Shown one piece after another: positions 27,245 through 35,768 of a DNA stretch of 64,000 bases. Every line of letters begins with the position of its first letter. Within the stretch, counting starts at the first letter, position 1. A program made the translations under genes and the position numbers. Origin of the DNA: Gordonia terrae (lineage in GTDB: Bacteria; Actinomycetota; Actinomycetes; Mycobacteriales; Mycobacteriaceae); assembly GCF_001698225.1 (NCBI RefSeq), contig NZ_CP016594.1, positions 1,550,001 to 1,614,000 on the forward strand, read 5' to 3'. The notes under the pieces were generated by a model. It was not told the DNA's origin and did not search any database. It worked only from the letters and a program-made list of their open reading frames with translations.

Positions 27245-27469
27245 ATGACACTCCTCTTCGTTCTCGCCCTTGTCGTCGTCGTCTCGGTCGCCTGCGCGAC
27301 CGGAGTGCTGGCTCTCGCCGCGCGTCGTACCCCCGCCGGACAGCGGACGCCGGGCCAGCGGATCTCCGACTGGTTCACGCGGAATCCGCGGCGGCCCTAC
27401 GGCCCCGACACCGAGCGGGTCGCGGCGGAACTCAGCATCCTCACCCGCCGGTACGACAAGCTCATCTGA
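27245..27469 (+). CDS. Small single-span membrane protein
   Basis: 74 residues: one N-terminal transmembrane helix (MTLLFVLALVVVVSVACATGVLALAA), then a basic, proline-containing cytoplasmic tail (NPRRPYGPDTERVAAELSILTRRYDKLI). An upstream ATG at 27233 would add MITA. I do not recognise the family. Strong actinobacterial codon bias and a tight fit between neighbours support a real gene. Function is unknown. Confidence 0.55.
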   Translation: MTLLFVLALVVVVSVACATGVLALAARRTPAGQRTPGQRISDWFTRNPRRPYGPDTERVAAELSILTRRYDKLI

Positions 27470-27499
27470 CGCCCGGTCCGCTGCGCTACCGTTGCGGTC

Positions 27500-28309
27500 G
27501 TGACTTCACAGACCGTCCTCGTGACCGGCGCGACCAGTGGCATCGGCGCCGAGGTCGCCCGTCAGTTCGTCGCGCGGGGGCACCGGGTGTACGGCACCAC
27601 CCGCAACCCCGACTCCGTGCGCAACCCGCTGCCGGGCGTCACCTATGTCCGGCTCGACAACGCCGACTATGCCTCCGCCGAATCGTGCGCGGCCCTCGTC
27701 GGCGAGGTCGACATCCTGATCAACAACGCCGGCGAGTCCCAGGCCGGTGCGCTCGAGGACACGTCGATGTCCGCCGTCGAAGATCTGTTCCGGGTCAACG
27801 TCTTCGGACCCATCGCGCTGACCAAGGCGGTGTTGCCCGGGATGCGTCTGCGGCGTCGCGGCACGGTCGTGATGGTGGGGTCGATGTTGTCCAGCTTCCC
27901 GGTTGCCTTCCGGTCCAACTATGCCGCGACCAAGTCGGCGCTGAAGGCGTTCGCGCTCGCGTCCCGACGCGAGCTGGCGCCGTACGGTATCCGGATGATC
28001 AGCGTCGAGCCGGGCACGATCGCGACCGGGATCGGTGATCGCCGGAGCATCCACATCGGCGACGATTCGCCGTACCGCGCCGAGTACGAGATGCTCGCCG
28101 CCGCGACGCGTCGCAACGAGGACGCGGGAATCACCGCGGAGAGCATGGCCACCCAGATCGTCGACGCCGCTCTCGCCGACCATCCGAAGCCCTTCTATGC
28201 CAAGGGCAATCAGGCGGGCCTGGTCTTCCTCCTCCGACGCCTCGCGCCGAGGCAGCTCATCCTGGATATGACCGCCCGCAAGCACGGACTCCCCAAGGTG
28301 ACGATCTGA
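27500..28309 (+). CDS. Short-chain dehydrogenase/reductase
   Basis: 269 residues. The cofactor loop is VTGATSGIGAEVA, the structural motif is NNAG, and the catalytic set is S (VGSMLSS), Y and K (YAATK). Its C-terminus (LILDMTARKHGL) is typical of SDRs that act on lipid-like substrates, but the substrate is unknown. GTG 27500 has TACCGT (27487-27492) 7 nt upstream and no Shine-Dalgarno, consistent with leaderless expression. It is followed by cobF after 2 bp. Confidence 0.85.
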   Translation: MTSQTVLVTGATSGIGAEVARQFVARGHRVYGTTRNPDSVRNPLPGVTYVRLDNADYASAESCAALVGEVDILINNAGESQAGALEDTSMSAVEDLFRVNVFGPIALTKAVLPGMRLRRRGTVVMVGSMLSSFPVAFRSNYAATKSALKAFALASRRELAPYGIRMISVEPGTIATGIGDRRSIHIGDDSPYRAEYEMLAAATRRNEDAGITAESMATQIVDAALADHPKPFYAKGNQAGLVFLLRRLAPRQLILDMTARKHGLPKVTI

Positions 28310-28311
28310 CC

Positions 28312-29073
28312 GTGCGAATCACACTGCGCGTCATCGGGATCGGACCCGGGGGCCCGCGCCAGATCACGCTGCAGGCCATCGACGCGATGGCCGACGTCGA
28401 CGCCTTCCTCGCACTCGAGAAGGGCACCGCCAAGAGCGGTCTGCTCGACGCCCGCCGCGCGATCCTCGCCGAGCATGCGCGGCAGGGTCATTCGCTGGTG
28501 GAGATCCCCGACCCGCCGCGCGACCGCGAACCGGAGAACTATGACGCCGAGGTCCGCCGCTGGCATGCTGCGCGCGCCGATCTGATCGCCACCGCGCTAC
28601 GCGACGAGGTCGGTGACGGCGGCGTGGCCGCCTTCCTGGTCTGGGGCGACCCCGCACTCTACGACAGCACGCTGCGCATCGTCGACGATCTCGCGGCCCG
28701 CGACGACCTCGAACTCGTCGTGGAGGTCATCCCCGGCGTGACCAGCGCTAGCGCGCTCACCGCGGCGCACGGCATCGTCGCCAACCGCGTCGGTGAACCG
28801 ATCCACACGACGACCGGCCGGCGCCTGGCGGACACGCCCGTGGGCGCCGACGCCAACCAGATCGTGATGCTCGACGCCGACCTCGCCTTCCGGCACACCG
28901 CCGACCCGGACGATCACATCTGGTGGGGTGCCTATGTCGGAACCGACGACGAGATCCTGATCAGCGGCCGGGTCGGCGAGGTCACGGACCGGATCGTCGA
29001 AGCGCGCGCCGCGGCCCGGGACCGGATCGGCTGGATCATGGACATCTATCTACTACGGAAGACGAGTCGGTAG
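28312..29073 (+). CDS. cobF: Precorrin-6A synthase (deacetylating), CobF
   Basis: 253 residues with the SAM-dependent tetrapyrrole methylase fold: VIGIGPGGPRQITLQAI at the N-terminus, DPALYDSTLRIVDDL and EVIPGVTSASALTAAHGI in the middle. CobF methylates C-1 of precorrin-5 and releases acetate in aerobic cobalamin synthesis. The EKGTAKSGLLDARRAIL block is typical of CobF rather than other cob methylases. No other cob gene is in the window, so cobF is detached from the rest of the pathway. It is probably translated from the same transcript as the SDR upstream. Confidence 0.88.
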   Translation: MRITLRVIGIGPGGPRQITLQAIDAMADVDAFLALEKGTAKSGLLDARRAILAEHARQGHSLVEIPDPPRDREPENYDAEVRRWHAARADLIATALRDEVGDGGVAAFLVWGDPALYDSTLRIVDDLAARDDLELVVEVIPGVTSASALTAAHGIVANRVGEPIHTTTGRRLADTPVGADANQIVMLDADLAFRHTADPDDHIWWGAYVGTDDEILISGRVGEVTDRIVEARAAARDRIGWIMDIYLLRKTSR

Positions 29074-29079
29074 TCGTCG

Positions 29080-29829
29080 TCACAGGTGTTCCCGCGCAAC
29101 CAGTTCCACGGTGACGACCATGGCGATGGAACTCACCGCCAGCAGGGCGATCAGCACGAACAGCTGCATGGCCGCGGCCGCCCACACCGAGGCGCCGCCG
29201 AGGACCATCCCGACGAATGCGCCAGGGATGGTGACGAGGCCGACCGACCGCGTCTGATCGAGGCCGGGTATCAGGGCGGTGGCCGACGCCGGGCCGGCGA
29301 TCTCCATCCGCGCGTCTCGCCGCTCGAAGCCCAGCGACAGTGCGGCCTCCACCTCACCCCGACGCACGCGCAGCTCGTCGTGTGCCCGTCGACCGGCGAG
29401 CGAGGCGGTCACCATGGCGCCGCCGAGCATGATCCCGGCGGTGGGGATCACGGCGATACCGCGACCGGGGAGCACCCCGGCCACGACGAGGGCGGTCACG
29501 ATCACGATCGTCGGCGCGGCGACCGGCCCGGCGCACCAGATGACGTCGACGAGTCGGGGACGCGCGGGACGGACACGTCGGGCGGAGGTCCACGCGGCCG
29601 CCGAGGCCATCGCCGCGACGAACAGCGCCGAGGCCCAGAGGTGCGGGACGACCGCGGCGAGCACGGCGGCCAGCGCAGCCAGTTGTACGGCGGCACGCAG
29701 CGTGGCGACGACGGTCTCCCGAGCCAACCCGCTTCGGCGGTTCACCATCACCGCGACGCCGGCCAGCAGCACGATGACCACCACCAGGGCGGGGCCGATG
29801 CGCACCACCGCGTCGCCGATTCCGTTCAC
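29080..29829 (-). CDS. FetB/UPF0014-type ABC transporter permease
   Basis: 249 residues with about seven hydrophobic spans. The family pattern is visible in RSGLARETVVATLRAAVQLAALAAVL, IVIVTALVVAGVLPGRGIAVIPTAGIMLGGAM, the coupling-loop-like RRGEVEAALSLGFERRDA, and GLVTIPGAFVGMVLGGASVWAAAAMQLFVLIALL. E. coli FetB works with the ATPase FetA in iron or glutathione-linked export. No FetA-like ATPase is adjacent here. The gene converges on cobF with 6 bp between. Confidence 0.83.
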   Translation of the reverse strand: MNGIGDAVVRIGPALVVVIVLLAGVAVMVNRRSGLARETVVATLRAAVQLAALAAVLAAVVPHLWASALFVAAMASAAAWTSARRVRPARPRLVDVIWCAGPVAAPTIVIVTALVVAGVLPGRGIAVIPTAGIMLGGAMVTASLAGRRAHDELRVRRGEVEAALSLGFERRDARMEIAGPASATALIPGLDQTRSVGLVTIPGAFVGMVLGGASVWAAAAMQLFVLIALLAVSSIAMVVTVELVAREHL

Positions 29830-29890
29830 CGATCCAGTTCACCAGGGCCGGGCACGCACCGGCAGCGGAACGTTGTCTGCCCGCACCGAT

Positions 29891-30631
29891 TCACCAGATC
29901 TGCTGCAGCGCGGCGAGCATCTCGTCGCGGATCTCGCTGCGGCAGATGACGAAGTCCGGCATGTACGGATGCCGGTTGTTGTACACGATCTCCGAACCGT
30001 CGAGTCGACTGCAGTGCAGGCCCGCCGCCAGCGCGACCCCCACCGGCGCGGCGTTGTCCCACTCGTACTGACCGCCGGCGTGGACGTAGGCGTCGGCATC
30101 CCCGCGGACGACGGCCATCGCCTTCGCCCCCGCCGAGCCGACCGGCACCATCTGCAGACCCAGTCGGTTCGCCACATGACTGGTCTCGTAGGAACCGCCC
30201 CATCGGGAGGTGACCAGGCGGCGGGTCAGTTCACCGGCGGGGCGCTCGACCGTGTCCGACCGAAACAGTTCACCCGTCGCGGGCAGCGACACCGACGCCT
30301 CGGTGACGATCCCGCCCTCGGTCAGGGCGACATGCACGGCCCAGTCCGCCGAACCGGCGGCGAATTCCCTTGTGCCGTCGAGCGGATCGATGATCCACAC
30401 CCGAGCGGCGGTGGCCCGGTCGCCGACGTCGGCGGCCTCCTCGGACAGCACCGCGTCGCGTGGCCGGTGTTTGCGCAGCACCGTCGAGATCCAGGCCTGC
30501 GCAAGCGCATCGCCCACATCGCCGAGCATCGCGCCGCCCAGCAGGTCACCGGACCGGATTCCGAGAAGTACTTCGCCGGCTCCCTGCGCGATCCGGGCGG
30601 CCAGGTCGGCGTCGGAAAGTCGGGAGTTCAT
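29891..30631 (-). CDS. cysQ: Inositol-phosphatase-family enzyme, CysQ-like 3'(2'),5'-bisphosphate nucleotidase
   Basis: 246 residues. Metal-binding motifs of the lithium-sensitive phosphatase family are present: LSEEAAD, WIIDPLDGTREF and GGQYEWDNAAPVGVALAAG. The last resembles the CysQ form WDxAAxxxxxxxAG. CysQ removes 3'-phosphate from PAP in sulfate assimilation; some family members act on inositol or fructose phosphates, so substrate choice is not settled. ATG 30631 (MNSRLSD) is preferred. It diverges from the Fpg/Nei gene across 25 bp. Confidence 0.82.
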   Translation of the reverse strand: MNSRLSDADLAARIAQGAGEVLLGIRSGDLLGGAMLGDVGDALAQAWISTVLRKHRPRDAVLSEEAADVGDRATAARVWIIDPLDGTREFAAGSADWAVHVALTEGGIVTEASVSLPATGELFRSDTVERPAGELTRRLVTSRWGGSYETSHVANRLGLQMVPVGSAGAKAMAVVRGDADAYVHAGGQYEWDNAAPVGVALAAGLHCSRLDGSEIVYNNRHPYMPDFVICRSEIRDEMLAALQQIW

Positions 30632-30656
30632 CCCACAACTAGAGCACACTGGTGGC

Positions 30657-31547
30657 ATGCCTGAGCTCCCAGAGGTGGCCGCCATCGCCGACTACGTCGA
30701 CGGTCGAGCGGCCGGACTCCCGATCCGTCGGGTCGACGTCGCGTCGCTGTCGGTGCTGAAGACGGCCGATCCGCCCTACACGGCGCTGATGGACCGGATC
30801 GTCGAATCCGTCGGACGTGTGGGGAAGTACCTGGTCATCCGGACCGTTCCCGGTTCGGCGGCCACCGCGTCAGAGCCGTTGTTGCAGCTGGTCATCCACC
30901 TGTCGCGCGCGGGCTGGGTGCGGTGGAGCGAGGACCTGTCGCCCAAACCCCTGCGGCCGGGCGGCAAGAGCCCGATCGCCCTGCGCGTGCATTGTGGACT
31001 ACCCGGTGAGGGATTCGACGTCACCGAGGCCGGCACCCAGAAGCGGCTCGCCGTGTGGCTGGTCCGCGAACTCACCGAGGTCGAACGCATCGCGGGCCTT
31101 GGACCCGATGCGCTCGAACTGACGGCCGAGGAATTCGCGGAGATCCTCGCCGGGACGACCGGCCGGATCAAGAACGTGCTCACCGACCAGCACACCATCG
31201 CCGGGATCGGCAATGCGTACTCCGACGAGATCCTGCACACCGCACGTCTGTCGCCGTTCGCCTCGTCGAAAACGCTGAAGCCCGACCAGGTCGCCACTCT
31301 CTACGACGCCATGCGCGGCGTGCTCACCGACGCGACGGGTCGCCTGGAAGGCCAGGCCGTCGCGCGGCTGAAGTCCGAGAAGCGCACCGGCCTGCGCGTA
31401 CACGCCCGCACCGGCCTGCCGTGCCCGGTGTGCGGCGACATCGTCCGCGAGGTGTCCTTCGCCGACCGGTCCTTCCAGTACTGCGCCACATGCCAGACGG
31501 GCGGGAAGGTGCTCGCCGATCGGCGGATGTCGCGATTGCTGAAGTAG
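30657..31547 (+). CDS. Fpg/Nei-family DNA glycosylase-AP lyase
   Basis: 296 residues beginning MPELPEV, so processed Pro2 is the Schiff-base nucleophile and Glu3 the acid. The H2TH region (GRIKNVLTDQHTIAGIGNAYSDEILHTARLSPF) and a C-terminal zinc finger (CPVCGD...YCATCQTGGK) are intact. The enzyme excises oxidised bases. In M. tuberculosis the corresponding locus (Rv0944) is, as I recall, a shortened fragment, whereas this copy is full length. It opens a block syntenic with Rv0944-Rv0954. Confidence 0.92.
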   Translation: MPELPEVAAIADYVDGRAAGLPIRRVDVASLSVLKTADPPYTALMDRIVESVGRVGKYLVIRTVPGSAATASEPLLQLVIHLSRAGWVRWSEDLSPKPLRPGGKSPIALRVHCGLPGEGFDVTEAGTQKRLAVWLVRELTEVERIAGLGPDALELTAEEFAEILAGTTGRIKNVLTDQHTIAGIGNAYSDEILHTARLSPFASSKTLKPDQVATLYDAMRGVLTDATGRLEGQAVARLKSEKRTGLRVHARTGLPCPVCGDIVREVSFADRSFQYCATCQTGGKVLADRRMSRLLK

Positions 31548-31577
31548 CCGTCGCGGCCGGGCGGAGAACCCGGAACT

Positions 31578-31589
31578 TACCGGCCGGTA
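31578..31589. promoter_or_regulatory. Palindrome TACCGGCCGGTA overlapping a -10 element
   Basis: A perfect 12-bp palindrome whose right end overlaps TAGCCT (31588-31593), the probable -10 of the leaderless SDR gene at 31601. TetR-type repressors often use such sites. Confidence 0.4.
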
Positions 31590-31600
31590 GCCTGGCGGTC

Positions 31601-32344
31601 GTGACGACACGACAGAGAATTCTCATCACGGGGGCCAGTTCGGGGCTGGGGGAGGGCATGGCCCGGCGCTTCGCCGCGCAAGGGCGTTCGCTCGCGCTCG
31701 CGGCCCGCCGACGCGACAAACTGGAGGCGCTGGCCGATGAGCTCCGGCCGTCCGCCGAACGTGTCGAGGTCGCGGCGCTCGACGTCACCGACGTCGAGGC
31801 CGTTCCCGAGGTCTTCGGGAGACTGGCCGACGGGCTTGGCGGTCTCGACCGGGTCATCGTCAACGCCGGACTCGGCAAGGGGGCGCCCCTCGGTACCGGC
31901 AAGGCCGCGGCGAACATCGAGACGGTGCAGACCAATCTGGTCGGCGCGCTCGCCCAGGCCGAGGCGGCACTGGAGATCTTCCGGGCGCAGAACGCCGGCC
32001 ATCTGGTGCTCGTCAGCTCGATCTCGGGTGTCCGCGGCATGCCGAAGGCGCAGGCCGCATACTCGGCGTCGAAAGCCGGGCTGACGGCGCTGGGGCAGGG
32101 GCTGCAAGCCGAGTTCGCCTCGTCGCCGATCACGGTGTCGGTGGTCGCGCCGGGCTACATCGAGACCGACATCAACCGGGGCGTGAAGACCTCCCTGATG
32201 GTCGAGACGGACAAGGGCGTCGATGCGCTGGTCAAGGCGATCGAGGCGGAGAAGGGGTGGGCGCCCGTACCCGCGTGGCCGTGGACGCCGATCGCCGCGG
32301 CGCTGAAGTTCCTGCCGGCGTCGGTCAGCCGCCGGCTGGTCTGA
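31601..32344 (+). CDS. Short-chain dehydrogenase (Rv0945-like)
   Basis: 247 residues. The TGASSGLGEG nucleotide loop, VNAGLGKGAPLGTG, catalytic serine block LVSSISG and YSASK are all present. Position between Fpg/Nei and pgi matches Rv0945. GTG 31601 has TAGCCT 7 nt upstream and no Shine-Dalgarno. The substrate is unknown. Confidence 0.87.
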   Translation: MTTRQRILITGASSGLGEGMARRFAAQGRSLALAARRRDKLEALADELRPSAERVEVAALDVTDVEAVPEVFGRLADGLGGLDRVIVNAGLGKGAPLGTGKAAANIETVQTNLVGALAQAEAALEIFRAQNAGHLVLVSSISGVRGMPKAQAAYSASKAGLTALGQGLQAEFASSPITVSVVAPGYIETDINRGVKTSLMVETDKGVDALVKAIEAEKGWAPVPAWPWTPIAAALKFLPASVSRRLV

Positions 32345-32423
32345 GCGTTTCCGCCTCGCGCGGAACTCATTCACGCAGTGGACCTTTCATCGTGCCATGG
32401 CCGGAGGGGACTAGCGTGGCGGA

Positions 32424-32954
32424 ATGACGCGCAACCGGTGGCGGTCCTGGTGGGTCCTAGTCGCTGCCGTGGTCGGTTGTGCCGGGCTGCTCGGTTGCGT
32501 GCCGTCGGCACCGGCCGGCCGGGTCCCGGCATCCTCGTCGGTGCACCCCTCATCGACGTCGCAGCCGACGAAGACGCTGACGACCGGCCCGCGCCGGGAC
32601 ATCGAGCCGGTGGCGGCGCGGTTCCCGGCGCTGGCCGACGCGACCGTCGACGGCTGGGCGGCAGGCACTCTCGGGACGAGCGCGACGGGTCGCGTACCCG
32701 GGCCGAGCGCCTACTGGTTCGACGCGGTGATGAACGCCGGCGCCGATCAGGTCGCGCGGTGGGCGGCGGAGTACGAGGCGAAACCGGTGCCGGAGCCCCT
32801 GTCGCCGGTGAACGCGTTGCGCGAGTTCGTCCCGCCGGGCGAGCTTCTCGGCAGCCCGGAACTCGACCGGGCCTTCTCGTCGGCGCAGTGGCAGGCGCGG
32901 GTCTACCTGTCTCCGGCGTCGGGGCGCGTGGTCGTCCTCGGTGTCGACGACTGA
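32424..32954 (+). CDS. Predicted lipoprotein of unknown function
   Basis: 176 residues. The N-terminal signal MTRNRWRSWWVLVAAVVGCAGLLGCVPS ends in lipobox LLGC. A Ser/Thr/Pro linker precedes a short globular domain (about 60-176). I do not recognise the family. ATG 32424 has TAGCGT 6 nt upstream (32412-32417), consistent with a leaderless start. It is followed closely by the next unknown gene. Confidence 0.65.
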   Translation: MTRNRWRSWWVLVAAVVGCAGLLGCVPSAPAGRVPASSSVHPSSTSQPTKTLTTGPRRDIEPVAARFPALADATVDGWAAGTLGTSATGRVPGPSAYWFDAVMNAGADQVARWAAEYEAKPVPEPLSPVNALREFVPPGELLGSPELDRAFSSAQWQARVYLSPASGRVVVLGVDD

Positions 32955-32973
32955 CCTGCGTAAGGTGGCCGTC

Positions 32974-33507
32974 GTGGCGAACAAGCAGGGACAAGTGGTG
33001 GCGTCGGGCGCGTTTCAGGCGTTCGGCGCCCGGCAACGGGAGCAGGTCGGCGAACTGCTCGGCGAGATCTTCGACCGCACGGACATCGCGGCCATGGGCT
33101 CCGACTGGCGGGGCATCGTCTATTTCACCCTCACCGACGACGAGACGACCTCCGCCGACACGGTTCTGGGCTTCGATCCGTCGAGCGGGACCTCGGGCGA
33201 GCTGGCCACCGTCGACGAGGTGGCCGAGGCGATCCGCACCGGCGATGTCGCCGAGGCCGTCGACGTCGCGAGCTTCGACGCCTGGCGGGCGGCGACCGGC
33301 ACCCGCGCGCTGGACATGGGCGCCTGCGTGCCGCCCACCCTGTACGAGTTCCTCGGCGGCGATCCCGCCGAACGTGACATGGAGCCAACAGATCTCGTCA
33401 CCTACGTGGCCACCGCGGCCGCGATCATGGGCCGCATCCAGTCCCTCGGCGTCGAACCCGGGGACGAGATCCCCGACGAGGTCTTCGACGAGGAGTACTG
33501 GAAGTAG
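32974..33507 (+). CDS. Conserved acidic protein of unknown function
   Basis: 177 residues, acidic and soluble, ending EIPDEVFDEEYWK. I do not recognise a domain. GTG 32974 follows TAAGGTGG at 5 nt; a start at GTG 32941 would overlap the lipoprotein by 14 nt but has no ribosome site. It converges on pgi with 4 bp between stop codons. Codon bias supports coding. Confidence 0.65.
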   Translation: MANKQGQVVASGAFQAFGARQREQVGELLGEIFDRTDIAAMGSDWRGIVYFTLTDDETTSADTVLGFDPSSGTSGELATVDEVAEAIRTGDVAEAVDVASFDAWRAATGTRALDMGACVPPTLYEFLGGDPAERDMEPTDLVTYVATAAAIMGRIQSLGVEPGDEIPDEVFDEEYWK

Positions 33508-33511
33508 GCCC

Positions 33512-35209
33512 TCAGACCGCGCGGCCGCGTCGTTGCCGGTACCAGGTGACGAGGGCGTCGGTCGACGAATCGTCGTGGGTGTCAGGTGCTTCGGGTTGGA
33601 CGAGGGTGCCGAGCAGTTCCTTGGCCTGGGTCTTGCCCAGTTCGACGCCCCACTGGTCGAACGGGTTGATGCCCCAGATGGCGCCTTCGACGAACACCTG
33701 GTGTTCGTAGAGCGCCACGAGCTGGCCGATCACCGACGGGGTGAGCTGGGGGGCGAGGATCGAGGTGGTGGGTCGGTTGCCGGGCATCACCTTGTGGGCC
33801 ACGACGTGTGCGGGTACGCCCTCGGCGGCGATCTCGTCGGCGGTCTTGCCGAAGGCGAGCACCTTGGTCTGGGCGAAGAAGTTGCTCATCAGCAAGTCGT
33901 GCATGGAGCCCGTCCCGTCGGCGGAGGTCGGTAGGTCGTCGGTGGGTTCGGCGAAGCCGATGAAGTCCGCGGGCACCATCCGGGTGCCCTGGTGCAGCAG
34001 TTGGTAGAAGGCGTGCTGACCGTTGGTTCCCGGTTCGCCCCAGAAGATCTCACCGGTGTCGGTGGTGACGTGGTGGCCGCCGGCGGTGACCGACTTGCCG
34101 TTGGACTCCATCGTCAGCTGCTGCAGGTAGGCGGCGAAGCGGGCCATGTCGTTGCTGTAGGGCAGTACCGCACGAACGCCGACGTCCCAGAAGTTGTTGT
34201 ACCAGAGGCCGATCAGGCCGAGGATCACCGGCGCGTTGCGCTCGAGGGGCTGGGTGCGGAAGTGCTCGTCGACCTGGTGGAAGCCGTCGAGGAATTCGGC
34301 GAAGCGTTCCTTGCCGATCGCGGCCATCACCGACAGTCCGATCGCGGAGTCCACCGAGTAGCGGCCGCCGACCCAGTCCCAGAAGCCGAACATGTTGTCG
34401 GTGTCGATGCCGAAGTCGGCGACTTCGGCGGCGTTGGTGCTGACGGCGACGAAATGCTTTGCCACGGCGTCGGAGTCGGCGTCGAGAGCCTGCAGGAGCC
34501 AGGTGCGTGCGGCGGCGGCGTTGGTGAGCGTCTCGAGGGTGGTGAAGGTCTTCGAGGCGATGATGAACAGTGTCGTCTCGGCGTCGAGGTCGGCGAGTGT
34601 GCCGACCATGTCGGCGGGGTCGACGTTGGAGACGAAGTGACAGCGGATTCCGGCGTCGACGTAGTGGCGCAGCGCCTGGTAGACCATGACCGGTCCGAGG
34701 TCGGAACCGCCGATGCCGATGTTGACGACATCGGTGATGGGTTTGCCGGTGTGTCCCTTCCACTCTCCGCTGCGGAGGCGGTCGGTGAACTCGCCCATCC
34801 GGGTCAGGACCTCGTGGACGTCGGCGACGACGTCCTGGCCGTCGACGGTCAGTGTCGCGTCGGCGGGCAGCCGCAGGGCGGTGTGCAGGACCGCGCGGTC
34901 CTCGGAGGTGTTGATGTGGGTTCCGGCGAACATGTCGTCGCGGATCTCCTCGAGACCGATCTCGCGGGCCAGGCTCATCAGCAGTTCGAGGGTCTCGCGC
35001 AGCACCCGGTGCTTGGAGTAGTCGATGTGCAGATCCCCGACGTCGACGGTCAGCTCGGTGCCGCGCGCGGGGTCGATCGCGAACACCTCACGCAGATGCA
35101 TGGCATACACGTGCGGCTGATGAGCCGCGAGCGCCTGCCAGGACTGCGTCGCGGTGATGTCGCCGTGGTCGGTGCCGGTGAAGTCGCTGCCAGGGGCCTG
35201 GGTGCTCAT
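33512..35209 (-). CDS. pgi: Glucose-6-phosphate isomerase
   Basis: 565 residues covering the full phosphoglucose isomerase fold. Visible blocks include [51 protein letters not shown], a [19 protein letters not shown] segment holding a catalytic His, and [24 protein letters not shown]. It interconverts glucose-6-phosphate and fructose-6-phosphate. Its place next to chorismate mutase and near pcrA matches Rv0946c. Confidence 0.97.
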   Translation of the reverse strand: MSTQAPGSDFTGTDHGDITATQSWQALAAHQPHVYAMHLREVFAIDPARGTELTVDVGDLHIDYSKHRVLRETLELLMSLAREIGLEEIRDDMFAGTHINTSEDRAVLHTALRLPADATLTVDGQDVVADVHEVLTRMGEFTDRLRSGEWKGHTGKPITDVVNIGIGGSDLGPVMVYQALRHYVDAGIRCHFVSNVDPADMVGTLADLDAETTLFIIASKTFTTLETLTNAAAARTWLLQALDADSDAVAKHFVAVSTNAAEVADFGIDTDNMFGFWDWVGGRYSVDSAIGLSVMAAIGKERFAEFLDGFHQVDEHFRTQPLERNAPVILGLIGLWYNNFWDVGVRAVLPYSNDMARFAAYLQQLTMESNGKSVTAGGHHVTTDTGEIFWGEPGTNGQHAFYQLLHQGTRMVPADFIGFAEPTDDLPTSADGTGSMHDLLMSNFFAQTKVLAFGKTADEIAAEGVPAHVVAHKVMPGNRPTTSILAPQLTPSVIGQLVALYEHQVFVEGAIWGINPFDQWGVELGKTQAKELLGTLVQPEAPDTHDDSSTDALVTWYRQRRGRAV

Positions 35210-35310
35210 GACCCCTAACCCTATGTGCTCGGCGGCCGGGCCGCGACGGTCGTCACACGCGGCGCGGAGACATCACCGGATCACCACGTCGGCGATATGA
35301 CTGCTCGGAA

Positions 35311-35670
35311 TCAGCGGCCCAGCGGTCCACGCCCCAGGCGCAGCAGCAGCATCGCGAGGGTGTGCCCCTCCTGGCCGAGGTCCTGGAAGCGCTCGAGCAC
35401 CTTCACCTCGCGGCTGTGGACCAGGCGGGGTCCGCCGGAGGCCATCCGCGCGGCGCCGATCTTCTTCGACACCGCCGACCTGCGCTTGATCGCGGCGAGG
35501 ATCACGGCATCGAGCCGGTCGATCTCGAGCCGCAGCTGGTCGATGTCGTCGGGCAGGTCGCCGACCTCGGACGAGAGCTCGTACTTGTCGAGGTCGATCG
35601 AGTGCTCGAACGACGTGCCGCCGGACGGGCGGGGGTCCTGAGCGCCGGGGCTGGGGCTGCGGTCGGTCAC
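35311..35670 (-). CDS. Chorismate mutase, AroQ-delta type
   Basis: 119 residues, all-alpha. The AroQ core is LRLEIDRLDAVILAAIKRRSAVSKKIGAARMASGGPRLVHSREVKVLERF. Arg and Lys residues in these helices bind chorismate. The C-terminus (MLLLRLGRGPLGR) matches the intracellular M. tuberculosis enzyme Rv0948c, which needs DAHP synthase for full activity. GTG 35670 gives a family-like length and has CAAAAT 7 nt upstream, consistent with a leaderless start. It follows the pgi locus as in mycobacteria. Confidence 0.9.
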   Translation of the reverse strand: MTDRSPSPGAQDPRPSGGTSFEHSIDLDKYELSSEVGDLPDDIDQLRLEIDRLDAVILAAIKRRSAVSKKIGAARMASGGPRLVHSREVKVLERFQDLGQEGHTLAMLLLRLGRGPLGR

Positions 35671-35768
35671 GCGCCCGATTTTGCCACGACGCCCCCCGAC
35701 GACCCGCACGTGGCCGAGTCACCCGACCCGACCACGACGCTGCTCGGCGCACATGGAAACTGGAGCGC

